NCBI GenBank assembly: GCA_017452665.1
Contig: JAFTLZ010000003.1
Location: 1 to 33,518 of the forward strand
Reading direction: 5' to 3'
Length of the DNA stretch: 33,518 bases
From: Clostridia bacterium
GTDB lineage: Bacteria > Bacillota > Clostridia > Oscillospirales > CAG-272
The position numbers were made by a program, and so were the translations under genes. Numbering within the stretch: the stretch's first letter is position 1; the number at the start of each line of letters is the position of its first letter. This document shows positions 25,069-33,220 of this stretch, in pieces. The notes beneath the pieces are model-generated. The model was not told the DNA's origin, ran no database searches, and saw nothing but the letters and a program-made list of their open reading frames with translations.

Positions 25069-25698
25069 TCAGCGATAATCAAAGCGTTTTCCGCGTACAG
25101 CAGGCGCCGCCGAGCCGTTGCTGATCTCCCGCAAGCGAAGCAGCAAATCCTCCACCACCGTGTTCTTCACTGCAAACAGCATCTTTACAAGGTCCGAAAA
25201 CACCGTGTCATCCACCACCGCACCAAAGCGCGGCAGCTCCGCCAGATACCGCTGGTAATCCGAATAGGAGCAATCCAGCTCCAGCTCGGTGTATTGCTCG
25301 TAGGTGATGATATGTGCGGCTTCCAGTGCCAGCTTTGCGGTGTGAGAGTACGCCCGCACAAGCCCGCCGGCACCCAGCAAAATTCCGCCAAAGTAGCGCG
25401 TCACCACAACCACCGCGTCAGTCACCCCGCTCTTGCGGATAGTGTCCAATACCGGAACACCTGCCGTTCCCTGCGGCTCGCCGTCGTCCGAATACCGCGC
25501 CACAATCTCACCCTTTTGCAAATACGCCCACACGTTGTGCCGCGCGTCGGCATAAGCGCTCTTCTGTTTTTTGATATATGCCAGCGCTTCTTCCTCGGTT
25601 TTCACGGGCAGAGCGTGACCGATAAACACCGACCGCTTTTCGGTAAATTCCGCCTCCCCCTCGTGCTCCAGGGTCGTATATAAAATCGACTCCGCCAT
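25069..25698 (-). CDS. yigZ: YigZ/IMPACT family protein
   Basis: This 209-residue cytosolic protein belongs to the UPF0029/YigZ family. The N-terminal domain carries the family signature YSDDGEPQGTAGVPVLD (near residues 68-84) and RYFGGILLGAGGLVRAY (near 103-119). The C-terminal domain is the smaller ferredoxin-like DUF1949 type. Eukaryotic IMPACT regulates Gcn2; the bacterial role is not established, though ribosome or RNA interaction has been suggested. The start at 25698 follows a perfect AGGAGG. It lies 18 bases after hflX, so the two form one operon with a shared ribosome-related theme. Confidence 0.93.
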   Translation of the reverse strand: MAESILYTTLEHEGEAEFTEKRSVFIGHALPVKTEEEALAYIKKQKSAYADARHNVWAYLQKGEIVARYSDDGEPQGTAGVPVLDTIRKSGVTDAVVVVTRYFGGILLGAGGLVRAYSHTAKLALEAAHIITYEQYTELELDCSYSDYQRYLAELPRFGAVVDDTVFSDLVKMLFAVKNTVVEDLLLRLREISNGSAAPAVRGKRFDYR

Positions 25699-25716
25699 GC
25701 GAAATCCTCCTATCCG

Positions 25717-27000
25717 TCAATCCTCTGTCGGCTCCACCCAGTTCGGGTCGTATTTTTTCAACATTCCGTGCACCTTCGCATCCACAACGGCAACCACCGT
25801 CATGCCCTCCGCACCGTATTCCACGTTCTCCACGGTCGCGTTCTGATATAAGGTATTCAGCTCTCCCGCATTGGCATTCGGGATCACAAAGGTCACCCGT
25901 CGTTTGCCCATGTGGAGCATCTCCTGCAGCTTCTCCAACAGCATCTCCATTCCCTGCCCGGTGCGCGCCGATACCGACACCGTAAAGGTGTGCTCCGCAG
26001 GACGTCCAACCGACAAAAACTCCGCCGCGCCCAGATCGCATTTGTTAAACACGTAAAGCGTCGGCTTTCCGGCAGCCCCCAGCTCCTCCAAAAGACTTGC
26101 TGTCACCTCTGCCTGCTCGCGGTACTCCGGATCGGAGACGTCAATCACAATCATCAGCGCATCGGCATATACCGCCTCGTCCAGCGTGGACTTGAACGCG
26201 TGGATCAAATGGTGCGGCAGCTTGCGGATAAAGCCAACCGTGTCGGTCAAAAGTACGCTCTCGCCGCCGGGGAGCTCGTATTTCCGCGTGGTGGGATCCA
26301 GCGTGGCAAACAGCTTGTCCTCTGCCAGAATCCCCGCATCGGTCAGGCGGTTAAGCAACGTAGATTTTCCCGCGTTGGTATACCCCACAATGGCAACCTT
26401 CGGGATGCCGCTGCGATCCCGTGCGGCGCGCATGGTACGGCGGTTGCGCTCCAGATTCTTCAATTCCTCCTCCAGAGCAACGATCCGACGGTGCATATGA
26501 CGCCGATCGGTCTCCAGCTTGCTTTCACCGGGACCGCGGGTACCGATTCCGCCTCCCAGACGTGACATTTCCACACCGTGTCCCGTCAAGCGCGGTGCAG
26601 TATACTTCAGCTGTGCCAGCTCTACCTGCAGCTTTCCCTCACGGCTGACCGCGTGCAATGCAAAGATATCGAGGATCAGCATCGAACGGTCAATCACACG
26701 CACGTCCTCCCCAATCGCATCCTCCAGATTTCGGATCTGCGACGGAGAAAGCTCCTCGTCAAACACCGCCAGCTCAATGTGATACGCCGCGCAAAGCTCG
26801 GCAAGCTCCCGTACCTTTCCCGAACCGATCAGCGTGCGCGGATCGGGCTTATCCTTGTTTTGTACCACCTTTGCAAAGCAAACGCCGCCCGCCGTGTCCA
26901 GCAAACGCTCCAGCTCGCAAAGGCTCTTTTCTGTTTCGGCGGCTTCGCGATCGTCGGTACAAATTCCGACCAACACCGCCTGAATTGCTTGATATTCCAT
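25717..27000 (-). CDS. hflX: Ribosome-associated GTPase HflX
   Basis: HflX binds and splits 70S ribosomes, notably under heat or antibiotic stress. The 427-residue protein has the N-terminal HflX domain, the signature GGGIGTRGPGESKLETDRR (149-167), a coiled linker (172-196), then a GTPase domain. GTPase motifs are G1 GYTNAGKST (206-214), G3 DTVGF (253-257) and G4 NKCD (319-322). The C-terminal domain is complete. The start at 27000 follows GGGAGG. It directly follows the rpmE terminator and leads an operon with yigZ. I saw no strong promoter in the 110-base gap, so it may depend on rpmE read-through or a weak promoter. Confidence 0.96.
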   Translation of the reverse strand: MEYQAIQAVLVGICTDDREAAETEKSLCELERLLDTAGGVCFAKVVQNKDKPDPRTLIGSGKVRELAELCAAYHIELAVFDEELSPSQIRNLEDAIGEDVRVIDRSMLILDIFALHAVSREGKLQVELAQLKYTAPRLTGHGVEMSRLGGGIGTRGPGESKLETDRRHMHRRIVALEEELKNLERNRRTMRAARDRSGIPKVAIVGYTNAGKSTLLNRLTDAGILAEDKLFATLDPTTRKYELPGGESVLLTDTVGFIRKLPHHLIHAFKSTLDEAVYADALMIVIDVSDPEYREQAEVTASLLEELGAAGKPTLYVFNKCDLGAAEFLSVGRPAEHTFTVSVSARTGQGMEMLLEKLQEMLHMGKRRVTFVIPNANAGELNTLYQNATVENVEYGAEGMTVVAVVDAKVHGMLKKYDPNWVEPTED

Positions 27001-27050
27001 AAAAAACGACCTCCCATCTCCCGGTTAAAGCGCCTGTGCGCCCCAACCGC

Positions 27051-27085
27051 ATAAAAAAGGGCAAGCTGTCGCGCAGCTCGCCCTT
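27051..27085 (-). terminator. Terminator after rpmE
   Basis: On the minus strand, AAGGGC-g-AGCTG pairs with CAGCT-t-GCCCTT (plus 27057-27085) around five bases, then a T run. Strong. Confidence 0.93.
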
Positions 27086-27111
27086 GTCTTTGACCAACCG
27101 ATCCTTCGAAA

Positions 27112-27321
27112 TTACTTCTGGAAGGAAGCGATTCTCTTCTTAAACTTATCCACACGTCCGCCGGCGTCAACAAACTTCTGCTTACCGGTGAAGAAAGGAT
27201 GGCACTTGGAGCAAATTTCGACCTTCAGCTCGCCGCCCTTGGTGGACTTCGTCTCGACAACTTCGCCACATGCGCACTTGATCACGCAAACTTCGTAATT
27301 TGGATGGATTCCGTCTTTCAT
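27112..27321 (-). CDS. rpmE: 50S ribosomal protein L31, zinc-binding type
   Basis: This 69-residue protein starts [10 protein letters not shown] and carries the zinc-binding cysteines KCACGE and [13 protein letters not shown], the C+ form used under zinc sufficiency. L31 sits at the bridge between the ribosomal subunits. The frame is open upstream to 27546, but that stretch covers the promoter and leader, so ATG 27321 (with AGAGG upstream) is the true start. The leader between promoter and gene folds into three hairpins (see separate entry). It is a single gene with its own promoter and terminator. Confidence 0.97.
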   Translation of the reverse strand: MKDGIHPNYEVCVIKCACGEVVETKSTKGGELKVEICSKCHPFFTGKQKFVDAGGRVDKFKKRIASFQK

Positions 27322-27347
27322 TGTTTTATACCTCTTTTCCAAAATTT

Positions 27348-27396
27348 GATGTTCTTTGACATCGTTCCGCAGCATCTGCGGGGCCGTACACACGGC
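27348..27396 (-). promoter_or_regulatory. Structured leader of rpmE, candidate L31 autoregulatory RNA
   Basis: Three perfect hairpins follow one another in the transcript: GCCGT-n4-ACGGC (plus 27383-27396), CCGCA-n5-TGCGG (plus 27367-27381, sharing the junction) and GATGT-n6-ACATC (plus 27348-27363). They fill almost the whole 5' leader. Autoregulatory leaders for L31 are known in several bacterial groups, including proposals for Firmicutes. Whether this one matches a described class was not tested. Confidence 0.6.
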
Positions 27397-27406
27397 AAAC
27401 AAATGT

Positions 27407-27435
27407 ATTATATCACAAACCGATTCAAATTGCAA
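27407..27435 (-). promoter_or_regulatory. Promoter of rpmE
   Basis: On the minus strand, TTGCAA (plus 27430-27435), a 17-base spacer ending TGA, and a perfect TATAAT (plus 27407-27412). The spacer contains TTGAATCGG, also found twice at the dgt promoter. Confidence 0.9.
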
Positions 27436-27561
27436 TAGCTTTTTTGAAAAAATTTTAACTATTTTTTCAGTATTTTTTAGTAAACATTCTTGGAAATGTC
27501 GAACATGATTTGCCATGTTTTCCTTCTTCCAAGAAGGTTCCGGCAAAAAGCTCCGTTCCTC

Positions 27562-29067
27562 TCACGAAAAATGCTCTTCGTAGTATTCCGAGTACTTGCT
27601 GATCTCCTCTTCCAGCCAATCGTATCCGTATTGCTCCGCCAGCGTCGGCACGTCCGAAAAGATGTTGGTTCCAAGCCCCAGCCGCTCGCCTCCGATCGAG
27701 TATCCCATCGCCGCCAGAACCGTCGGGAACAGATCCATCGAGGTAAAGATGCGGTTCTCCACCGATACGGGCTTCGCTTCGCAGTTGATAAAGCAGTTGT
27801 AAATCGTGCGGTCATAAAAATCCACACCCTTCACCAGCTGGGTATCCATGCGCGGATGATCCCCCGTCACAACAATCACCGTGTCCTCGTAAAAATCCTG
27901 CTCCTGACACCACTTGATAAAAGCAGCAACCTGCGCATCCGCACAGCTGACCACGTTTTCCAGATTCGTATCGTATGTCTCTCCGCAAAGATTACAAGCG
28001 TAACCGCCCACGTGGTGCGTGTCCACCGTCAGCATCGTAAAGTTGAAGGGCTGATCTCCCGCCGCCAATTCCAAAACCTCGTCCTTGGCAATCTCGTACA
28101 AAATCTCGTCCTCGTAGCCCCACCAAACCTTGTAGTCCTCGTCGATGTAGCCCTCTTCAATCGCAGTGTAGTAGTCAAACAGCTCGTAGCTTCCGTGCTG
28201 CGTAAAATAAGAATCCCGCCCCGCAAAGGCAATATCCGAGCCGCACAAAAATTCCTGCCGATAGCCCAAAATCTCCAAAACGTCACCAAGAGCCGTCAGC
28301 CGGTTGGCAAAATTCCCGTTTTTTCCGACCGAGTTGTGCGCCTTTTCTCCGTACACGGCAAGCGAGAACGGAATTCCGGACGTGGTGCTCAGCAAAGCGC
28401 CCATCGTCCAGCTGGTCCCCGCCACACTGTGAAAGCCGCCAAGCCCGGTGGAATCCGAAAAGGAGATATACTCCTCTGCCAACGCAGTCAGATTCGGGAT
28501 ATAGTTGATCTCCGCTTGCTCGCCGCCAACCTCTGCCGAGGCATAGGTCGTCTCCATGCTTTCCAGATAGATGTAGATCAGATTTTTCGGCTTGCCGTCC
28601 ACATCCGTAATATCCACACTCAGCGGATGCACGTAGTATTGCTCGTAGATATCACCGGTTTCCTCAGTGGGCTTTTTCAAATAATCATCAATTCCAAATG
28701 CATACACGGCAAAGCAGGAGGACGACAGCAATGCCACCACGCAAAGAACCGCTCCAATGCGGCGTAGCACCTTGTAGCATTTTCCGCGGTGCCAAAGCCC
28801 TACTACAAAACCGACGTATACCAGCATCAGCGTGATCACGGGCATCAGACACGCATCCAAAATCTGCGAAACGGTACTCTGCCCCGTGCCTCCCAGAGGC
28901 GAGAGGATCGTATACAGCAGCTCTTCAAAGCCCATGCTGAACGTGTTCAGATACCACAGCGCCAGCACCAGCAAAACGCTCGCCAACAACCAAACGATCC
29001 CCACAACCACCGTCCAGATCAGGCGTGCAACGATCTTTTCCTTTTTTCTCACAATCTTCTTTTTCAT
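27562..29067 (-). CDS. LtaS/OpgB-type phosphoglycerol transferase (sulfatase superfamily)
   Basis: This 501-residue membrane enzyme has three N-terminal helices (about 16-40, 71-92, 103-123), then a large extracellular alkaline-phosphatase-superfamily domain. Likely catalytic and metal residues: Glu169 in YLESMET, the candidate nucleophile Thr221 in GTSWTMG, His351/His352 in VDTHH, and Asp403-His404 in TGDHPRMD. It resembles MdoB/OpgB and LtaS proteins, which transfer phosphoglycerol from phosphatidylglycerol to lipoteichoic acid or glucans. True LtaS has five helices and is longer, so the exact acceptor is uncertain. The start at 29067 follows AAAGGA. It lies 91 bases after the EF-G paralogue. 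Confidence 0.88.
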   Translation of the reverse strand: MKKKIVRKKEKIVARLIWTVVVGIVWLLASVLLVLALWYLNTFSMGFEELLYTILSPLGGTGQSTVSQILDACLMPVITLMLVYVGFVVGLWHRGKCYKVLRRIGAVLCVVALLSSSCFAVYAFGIDDYLKKPTEETGDIYEQYYVHPLSVDITDVDGKPKNLIYIYLESMETTYASAEVGGEQAEINYIPNLTALAEEYISFSDSTGLGGFHSVAGTSWTMGALLSTTSGIPFSLAVYGEKAHNSVGKNGNFANRLTALGDVLEILGYRQEFLCGSDIAFAGRDSYFTQHGSYELFDYYTAIEEGYIDEDYKVWWGYEDEILYEIAKDEVLELAAGDQPFNFTMLTVDTHHVGGYACNLCGETYDTNLENVVSCADAQVAAFIKWCQEQDFYEDTVIVVTGDHPRMDTQLVKGVDFYDRTIYNCFINCEAKPVSVENRIFTSMDLFPTVLAAMGYSIGGERLGLGTNIFSDVPTLAEQYGYDWLEEEISKYSEYYEEHFS

Positions 29068-29108
29068 CCTTCACATTTCCTTTTTATATTTCATAAAAAC
29101 AGAACACC

Positions 29109-29135
29109 GGGGGAACATCGCACGGATGTCCCCCC
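29109..29135 (-). terminator. Hairpin after the EF-G paralogue, probable terminator
   Basis: Plus-strand GGGGG-a-ACATC (29109-29119) pairs with GATGT-c-CCCCC (29125-29135). Toward minus the stem is followed by GGTGTTCTGTTTTTAT, so the T run is offset by eight bases. It may be leaky and allow expression of the downstream transferase. Confidence 0.65.
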
Positions 29136-29158
29136 TCAAAGCGATTCACATCTTCAAA

Positions 29159-31210
29159 TTACTCAGCCTTTGTCTCGGCAACTACCTTTGCGGTAATGTT
29201 CGCGGGAACCACGTCGTATCCCGTCACCTCGAACTCAACGGATCCGCGTCCCTGTGTCATTGCACGGAGCGTGATCGGATAATCCATCAGCTCTGCCTTC
29301 GGCGCGATCGCCTGAACCACGCTGTAACCCTTTTGTGCGGCGGGCTCCATACCCATCACACTGCCGCGACGCTTGTTCAAATCTCCCATCACGTCGCCCA
29401 CCAACGCTTCGGGAACCGTAATGTTCAAATCTCCCACCGGCTCCAGGAGCACCGGCCCTGCCAACTCCAACGCCTTCTTGTATGCCAAGGAAGCCGCCGT
29501 CTTAAAGGAAAGTTCATCCGAGTCCACCGCATGGTAAGAGCCGTCGTACAGATCCGCCGCCAGATGCGTCATCGGAAATCCGTACGCCCCCTTCGCCATC
29601 GAATCCTGCACGCCCTTTTCTACTGCGGGATAAAAGTTCTTCGGAACCGTTCCGCCAACAACCGATACGGTAAAGGTCAAGCCCTCGTCCTCTGCGGGAC
29701 CAAACTTCATCTTGACATGACCGTACTGACCGGAGCCGCCGTTCTGCTTCTTGTGCTTGCCTTCCACATCCACCGTCTTGGTAATCTTTTCGCGGTACGC
29801 CACCGTGGGGGTATCAAAGCGAACGTTCAAACCAAAGCGGCTCTTCAGTCTCGCCGCCAAAACCGACAAATGCACGTCACCCAAGCCATAGATCAAAAGC
29901 TGCTTGGTCTCGGCATCGTTTTCAAAGCGGATGGTGTAGTCCTCCTCCGCCATCTTCGCAATGCTCTGCGAAATCTTGCCCTCGTCGCCCTTCGAAACGG
30001 GAATCATCACCTTTGTCAGATACGGCGTGGGATATTCAATGTGCGCGTAGCTGAATTTCTTATTCCAGGTCAGCGTATCATTGGTGTTTGTATTATTCAG
30101 CTTTGCAACCATACCAATATCACCGCAGGCAAGCTCATCAACCTCGGTCTGCTTCTTGCCCTTGATCACGTAAATGTGCGCCAGCTTTTCGGTGTCACCG
30201 GTGGTGTTGTTGGTCAGTGTCATATCGCGCTTCACCGCACCGTTCATCACCTTAAAGAAGGACATCTTTCCAACAAACGGGTCTGCAACCGTCTTGAATA
30301 CAAAAATCGCAGGCTCGCCTTCGGGAACAATCTCCATCGCGGAACCGTCCGCCAGAGCCTCTTCCTTTTTCGCCGTTTGACGCGGGAAGGACTCGTTGAT
30401 TTTATCCAGCATCGTCCATACACCCCAAAGCTTGGTTGCCGCACCACAGAATACGGGAACGATCTCACCGTGAATGATACCCTCGTGAACGGCGTTGATC
30501 GCTTCCATATGCGTAATCTCTTCGCCCTCGAAGTATTTCATCATCAAATCCTCGTCGGTGCTTGCAACTGCTTCCATCAGCATATCGCGGAACTTTTCCA
30601 CCGCTTCCATCGATTCCTCGGGAATGATCTCCACACTGTGGCGGCCGTTGTTGTCAAACACGTGCGCACTCTGGTCGATCAGGTCAATCGCACCAACGAC
30701 CTCCCCGTTCTTGACCATCGGAATGGTCAAGGGGCAAACGTGCTTACCAAAGGTCTCGTGCAAGGAGTCCAGAACACGGGCAAATCTCGCCTCGTTATCG
30801 TCGAATTTATTGATAAAGAACGCGCGCGGGAGATTTGCGGATTCAGCATAGTTCCAAGCCAGCTCGGTACCAACCTCAATTCCCGCCTTGCCGTCCACCA
30901 CAATCACGGCGCTGTCCGCAACGCGCAACGCCTGCAGAACCTCGCCTGAAAAATCCAAATAACCGGGGGTATCAATGACGTTGATCTTGACATCCTTCCA
31001 CATCATCGGAGCGATCGCCGCAGAAATGGAAATATGGCGCGCCGCTTCTTCGGGATCGTAGTCGCAAACGGTGTTTCCTGCCGCTACGTTGCCCAAACGG
31101 TCACTCTCTCCTGTAAGATAAAGCATCGCTTCCGCAAGGGAGGTCTTTCCCGATCCGCCGTGACCGAGCAATGCAACGTTTCTGATGTTCTTGGTTTCAA
31201 TCTTAGCCAT
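29159..31210 (-). CDS. Elongation factor G paralogue (EF-G-like GTPase)
   Basis: This 683-residue protein has the full five-domain EF-G layout, with a divergent G domain. G1 reads GHGGSGKTS (residues about 16-24) instead of AHxDxGKTT, switch I reads ARHISISAA instead of RGITI, G3 is DTPGYLDF, and G4 is NKFD. Domain IV contains GQYGHVKMKF. This is the EF-G-like type common in Clostridia alongside canonical FusA. Its role may lie in ribosome recycling or stress translation; that is not established. The ATG at 31210 has AAGG nine bases upstream. The upstream open frame to 31303 crosses the promoter and is rejected. It is not in an rpsL-rpsG-fusA-tuf operon, which supports paralogue status. Confidence 0.9.
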   Translation of the reverse strand: MAKIETKNIRNVALLGHGGSGKTSLAEAMLYLTGESDRLGNVAAGNTVCDYDPEEAARHISISAAIAPMMWKDVKINVIDTPGYLDFSGEVLQALRVADSAVIVVDGKAGIEVGTELAWNYAESANLPRAFFINKFDDNEARFARVLDSLHETFGKHVCPLTIPMVKNGEVVGAIDLIDQSAHVFDNNGRHSVEIIPEESMEAVEKFRDMLMEAVASTDEDLMMKYFEGEEITHMEAINAVHEGIIHGEIVPVFCGAATKLWGVWTMLDKINESFPRQTAKKEEALADGSAMEIVPEGEPAIFVFKTVADPFVGKMSFFKVMNGAVKRDMTLTNNTTGDTEKLAHIYVIKGKKQTEVDELACGDIGMVAKLNNTNTNDTLTWNKKFSYAHIEYPTPYLTKVMIPVSKGDEGKISQSIAKMAEEDYTIRFENDAETKQLLIYGLGDVHLSVLAARLKSRFGLNVRFDTPTVAYREKITKTVDVEGKHKKQNGGSGQYGHVKMKFGPAEDEGLTFTVSVVGGTVPKNFYPAVEKGVQDSMAKGAYGFPMTHLAADLYDGSYHAVDSDELSFKTAASLAYKKALELAGPVLLEPVGDLNITVPEALVGDVMGDLNKRRGSVMGMEPAAQKGYSVVQAIAPKAELMDYPITLRAMTQGRGSVEFEVTGYDVVPANITAKVVAETKAE

Positions 31211-31274
31211 TGTAGTAAACCTTTTTTGTACCTTTCGTATAATCTCCGGGCTGTCATTTTGCCGGGTTTCCTTT

Positions 31275-31303
31275 ATTATACTATATTCAAAAGTCTTTTT
31301 CAA
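31275..31303 (-). promoter_or_regulatory. Promoter of the EF-G paralogue
   Basis: On the minus strand, TTGAAA (plus 31298-31303), a 17-base spacer and TATAAT (plus 31275-31280). The -35 lies in one copy of a 12-bp direct repeat. Confidence 0.9.
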
Positions 31304-31316
31304 GAGTCTTTTTCAA
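31292..31316. repeat. 12-bp direct repeat at the EF-G paralogue -35
   Basis: AGTCTTTTTCAA occurs at 31292-31303 and again at 31305-31316, one base apart. The two copies duplicate the TTGAAA -35 hexamer with a 13-base period. Only the inner copy has the right spacing to TATAAT. Confidence 0.9.
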
Positions 31317-31384
31317 CTTTGTCCACGACGAAATGTAAAAATCGAGCCTCGTTTTTTGTGCACCTTGCACATTTTTGTCGTTTT

Positions 31385-32206
31385 TTAGTCAATACAAAAG
31401 AGTTTTTTCGCATTTGCAGAGGTCACATCTGCCGCCTCCTGCACCTCGCAGCCCCAAATTTTCGCCAGTGCCTCCAACGTATAAACCAGTAAGCCGGAGT
31501 GGTTCAGCTTTCCGCGCATCGGATGCGGTGCCAGATAGGGAGCATCCGTTTCAATCAGCAGCCGCTCACGCGGGACCGATGCGGCAACCTCTCGCACGCG
31601 GTCGGCATTTTTGAAGGTCAGCGTTCCCGAAAACGAGAGATACCACCCCCGTCTGACCAACTCGCGCGCCATCTCCGCACTGCCGCTGTAGCTGTGAAAT
31701 ACCCCGCGCACCTGCGGATGCCGCAACACCGTTTCAAAGCAATCGCCGTGCGCCTCACGGTCGTGAATGATCACAGGCAGATCCAGCTCCCGCGCCAATC
31801 GCATCTGCGCATCAAAAAAATACGCCTGCTTCTTCTTATCCATCGGAGTCTCCCCGTAGCTTTCCCAATGGTAGTCCAAGCCAATCTCCCCCAGCGCCAC
31901 AAGCTTGTCGCGCTTGCGCGTCTCGGCAGTACCAAGCAGTCGGCAAAGCTCCTCCAGAGCCGCATCCGCGTCGGGCAAAAAATGGCAATCCTCCGGGTGA
32001 ATCCCCGCCGCCGCATACATTCCGGAATACTGCGCCGCCTGATCGATCGCCGCGCGGGAGTTTTGGCAGTTCGTCCCCACGTTGAGGATGAACTCCACAG
32101 AAGACGCCATCACCTCACGCAAAATCGCATCGGCGCCACCCTCGGTTTCTTTGAGAAAACGCCCATCAAAATAATGGGCGTGAGAATCAAAAATATGCTG
32201 TATCAT
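31385..32206 (-). CDS. tatD: TatD family metal-dependent hydrolase
   Basis: This 273-residue TIM-barrel hydrolase of the amidohydrolase superfamily is thought to act as a 3'-5' DNase or in DNA/D-amino-acid repair. Metal ligands are all visible: DSHAHYFD (two His), GEIGLDYH (Glu), IIHDREAHGD (His), FHSYSGS (His) and IETDAPYLAP (Asp). The length is typical. The start at 32206 has AAGGAAG overlapping the gpsA stop, which indicates coupling. It is the last gene of tcdA-gpsA-tatD. Confidence 0.95.
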   Translation of the reverse strand: MIQHIFDSHAHYFDGRFLKETEGGADAILREVMASSVEFILNVGTNCQNSRAAIDQAAQYSGMYAAAGIHPEDCHFLPDADAALEELCRLLGTAETRKRDKLVALGEIGLDYHWESYGETPMDKKKQAYFFDAQMRLARELDLPVIIHDREAHGDCFETVLRHPQVRGVFHSYSGSAEMARELVRRGWYLSFSGTLTFKNADRVREVAASVPRERLLIETDAPYLAPHPMRGKLNHSGLLVYTLEALAKIWGCEVQEAADVTSANAKKLFCID

Positions 32207-32217
32207 AAAAAACTTCC

Positions 32218-33177
32218 TTAAAATTCATTCTTCAGACTGCGGCGAAACAGCGTTCCCATCTCTTCCTTGGGGTCGCGCTCCAAATACAGCACACGGTAAA
32301 CCGCCTCGCAAATGGGCAGCTCTACTCCGTACTGTTGTGCAATGCGGTGCAATGCATCCGCCGTGTAATACCCTTCCGCCAAGGCGCCGTACCGCTCGCC
32401 CTTGATAAACGATTCCCCAAACTGCCGATTGTGTGAATAAGGAGAAAACACCGTTGCTTCGTAATCCCCCAAATGGCACAAGCCGTACGCCGAAACGGAA
32501 TTGCCGCCAAGCGCTTGGATCAAGCGTGAGATCTCACGCGTACCGCGGCTCATCAACGCTCCCTTGAGCGTGGGGATCCCCATGCCGTCCAAAAAGCCCG
32601 CGGCAATGCCGATCACGTTCTTGGAGGCGGCGCCGATCTCGTTTCCGATCAAATCCTGCCCGTAGTAAAAGCGAATCAGCTCGCCCGAAAACGCCTCCAC
32701 CAAGCGGTGCTTCACGTCCTCGTCGCAGCTGTCGATCACCATGCAGTTCGGCACGCCCGCGTAAAACTCCTGCACGTGTCCGGGTCCCAGCCATACCGCC
32801 ACGCGGTTGGAGGGGTCCGTCGATTCCTCCACGATCTGCGAAAGCCGCTTGCCCGTGGAGATCTCAATTCCCTTCATACACAGCACAAATATTTTATTCC
32901 GCAGCTGCAAAGGGCGCAGCTCCTTTTCCATCAGCGCGCGCAAGCCTTGCGAGTCAATCGAAATGATGATCGCCTCCGCATCCCGCGTGCAGGAAAGTGA
33001 GGTCGAAAGCCCCACGCTCTCCGGTAAGGTCAGTAGACCGTTCCCGCGGGTCTGCAAAAAGGCTTGCATATGCCCGGAGGAAGCGCGCCCGTACAGCGTC
33101 ACCTCATGCCCCAAGCGATCCAGATACCAAGTAATCAGCGAGCCCCAACGCCCGCAGCCGATAACCGTAATCTTCAA
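32218..33177 (-). CDS. gpsA: Glycerol-3-phosphate dehydrogenase (NAD(P)+)
   Basis: GpsA reduces dihydroxyacetone phosphate to glycerol-3-phosphate, the precursor of phospholipids and of lipoteichoic acid backbones. The 319-residue protein has an N-terminal Rossmann motif VIGCGRWGS (a variant of GAGxWGT), the NEIGAASKNV catalytic lysine region (usually NEIGAALKNV), and a C-terminal NRQFGESFIKG corresponding to the NxxxG segment. Together with variant residues in LCHLGDYEAT, it is a somewhat divergent GpsA. The start is a TTG at 33177, supported by AAGGAG seven bases upstream; no ATG is better placed. It lies between tcdA and tatD on the same transcript. Confidence 0.88.
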   Translation of the reverse strand: MKITVIGCGRWGSLITWYLDRLGHEVTLYGRASSGHMQAFLQTRGNGLLTLPESVGLSTSLSCTRDAEAIIISIDSQGLRALMEKELRPLQLRNKIFVLCMKGIEISTGKRLSQIVEESTDPSNRVAVWLGPGHVQEFYAGVPNCMVIDSCDEDVKHRLVEAFSGELIRFYYGQDLIGNEIGAASKNVIGIAAGFLDGMGIPTLKGALMSRGTREISRLIQALGGNSVSAYGLCHLGDYEATVFSPYSHNRQFGESFIKGERYGALAEGYYTADALHRIAQQYGVELPICEAVYRVLYLERDPKEEMGTLFRRSLKNEF

Positions 33178-33220
33178 TCCGTATCTCCTTTTTCCATGGA
33201 TTCAAATATTTCGCAGCTTT

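Noticed and set aside
27322..27546. Possible N-terminal extension of L31 (open frame up to 27546)
   Set aside because: The extension would cover the consensus promoter and hairpin leader. The family start MKDGIHPN with its own ribosome binding site is clear.
27490..28767. A 425-codon plus-strand frame opposite the phosphoglycerol transferase
   Set aside because: It is antisense to catalytic motifs of a recognised enzyme. Composition and lack of initiation signals argue against it.
28832..30949. A 705-codon open frame on the plus strand opposite the EF-G paralogue
   Set aside because: It is antisense to a well-recognised gene, shows no family motif, and has the His/Arg/Leu-rich composition expected from reading GC-biased third positions backwards.
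31211..31303. Upstream extension of the EF-G paralogue to 31303
   Set aside because: The frame crosses TATAAT and the -35 element. The family start MAKIETKNIRN fits 31210.
31357..31371. Perfect hairpin TGTGCA-cct-TGCACA just after tatD
   Set aside because: Its T run lies in the plus direction, where there is no gene. On the minus strand, the direction of tatD, it is followed by A residues, so it is not a tatD terminator. No other role can be supported.
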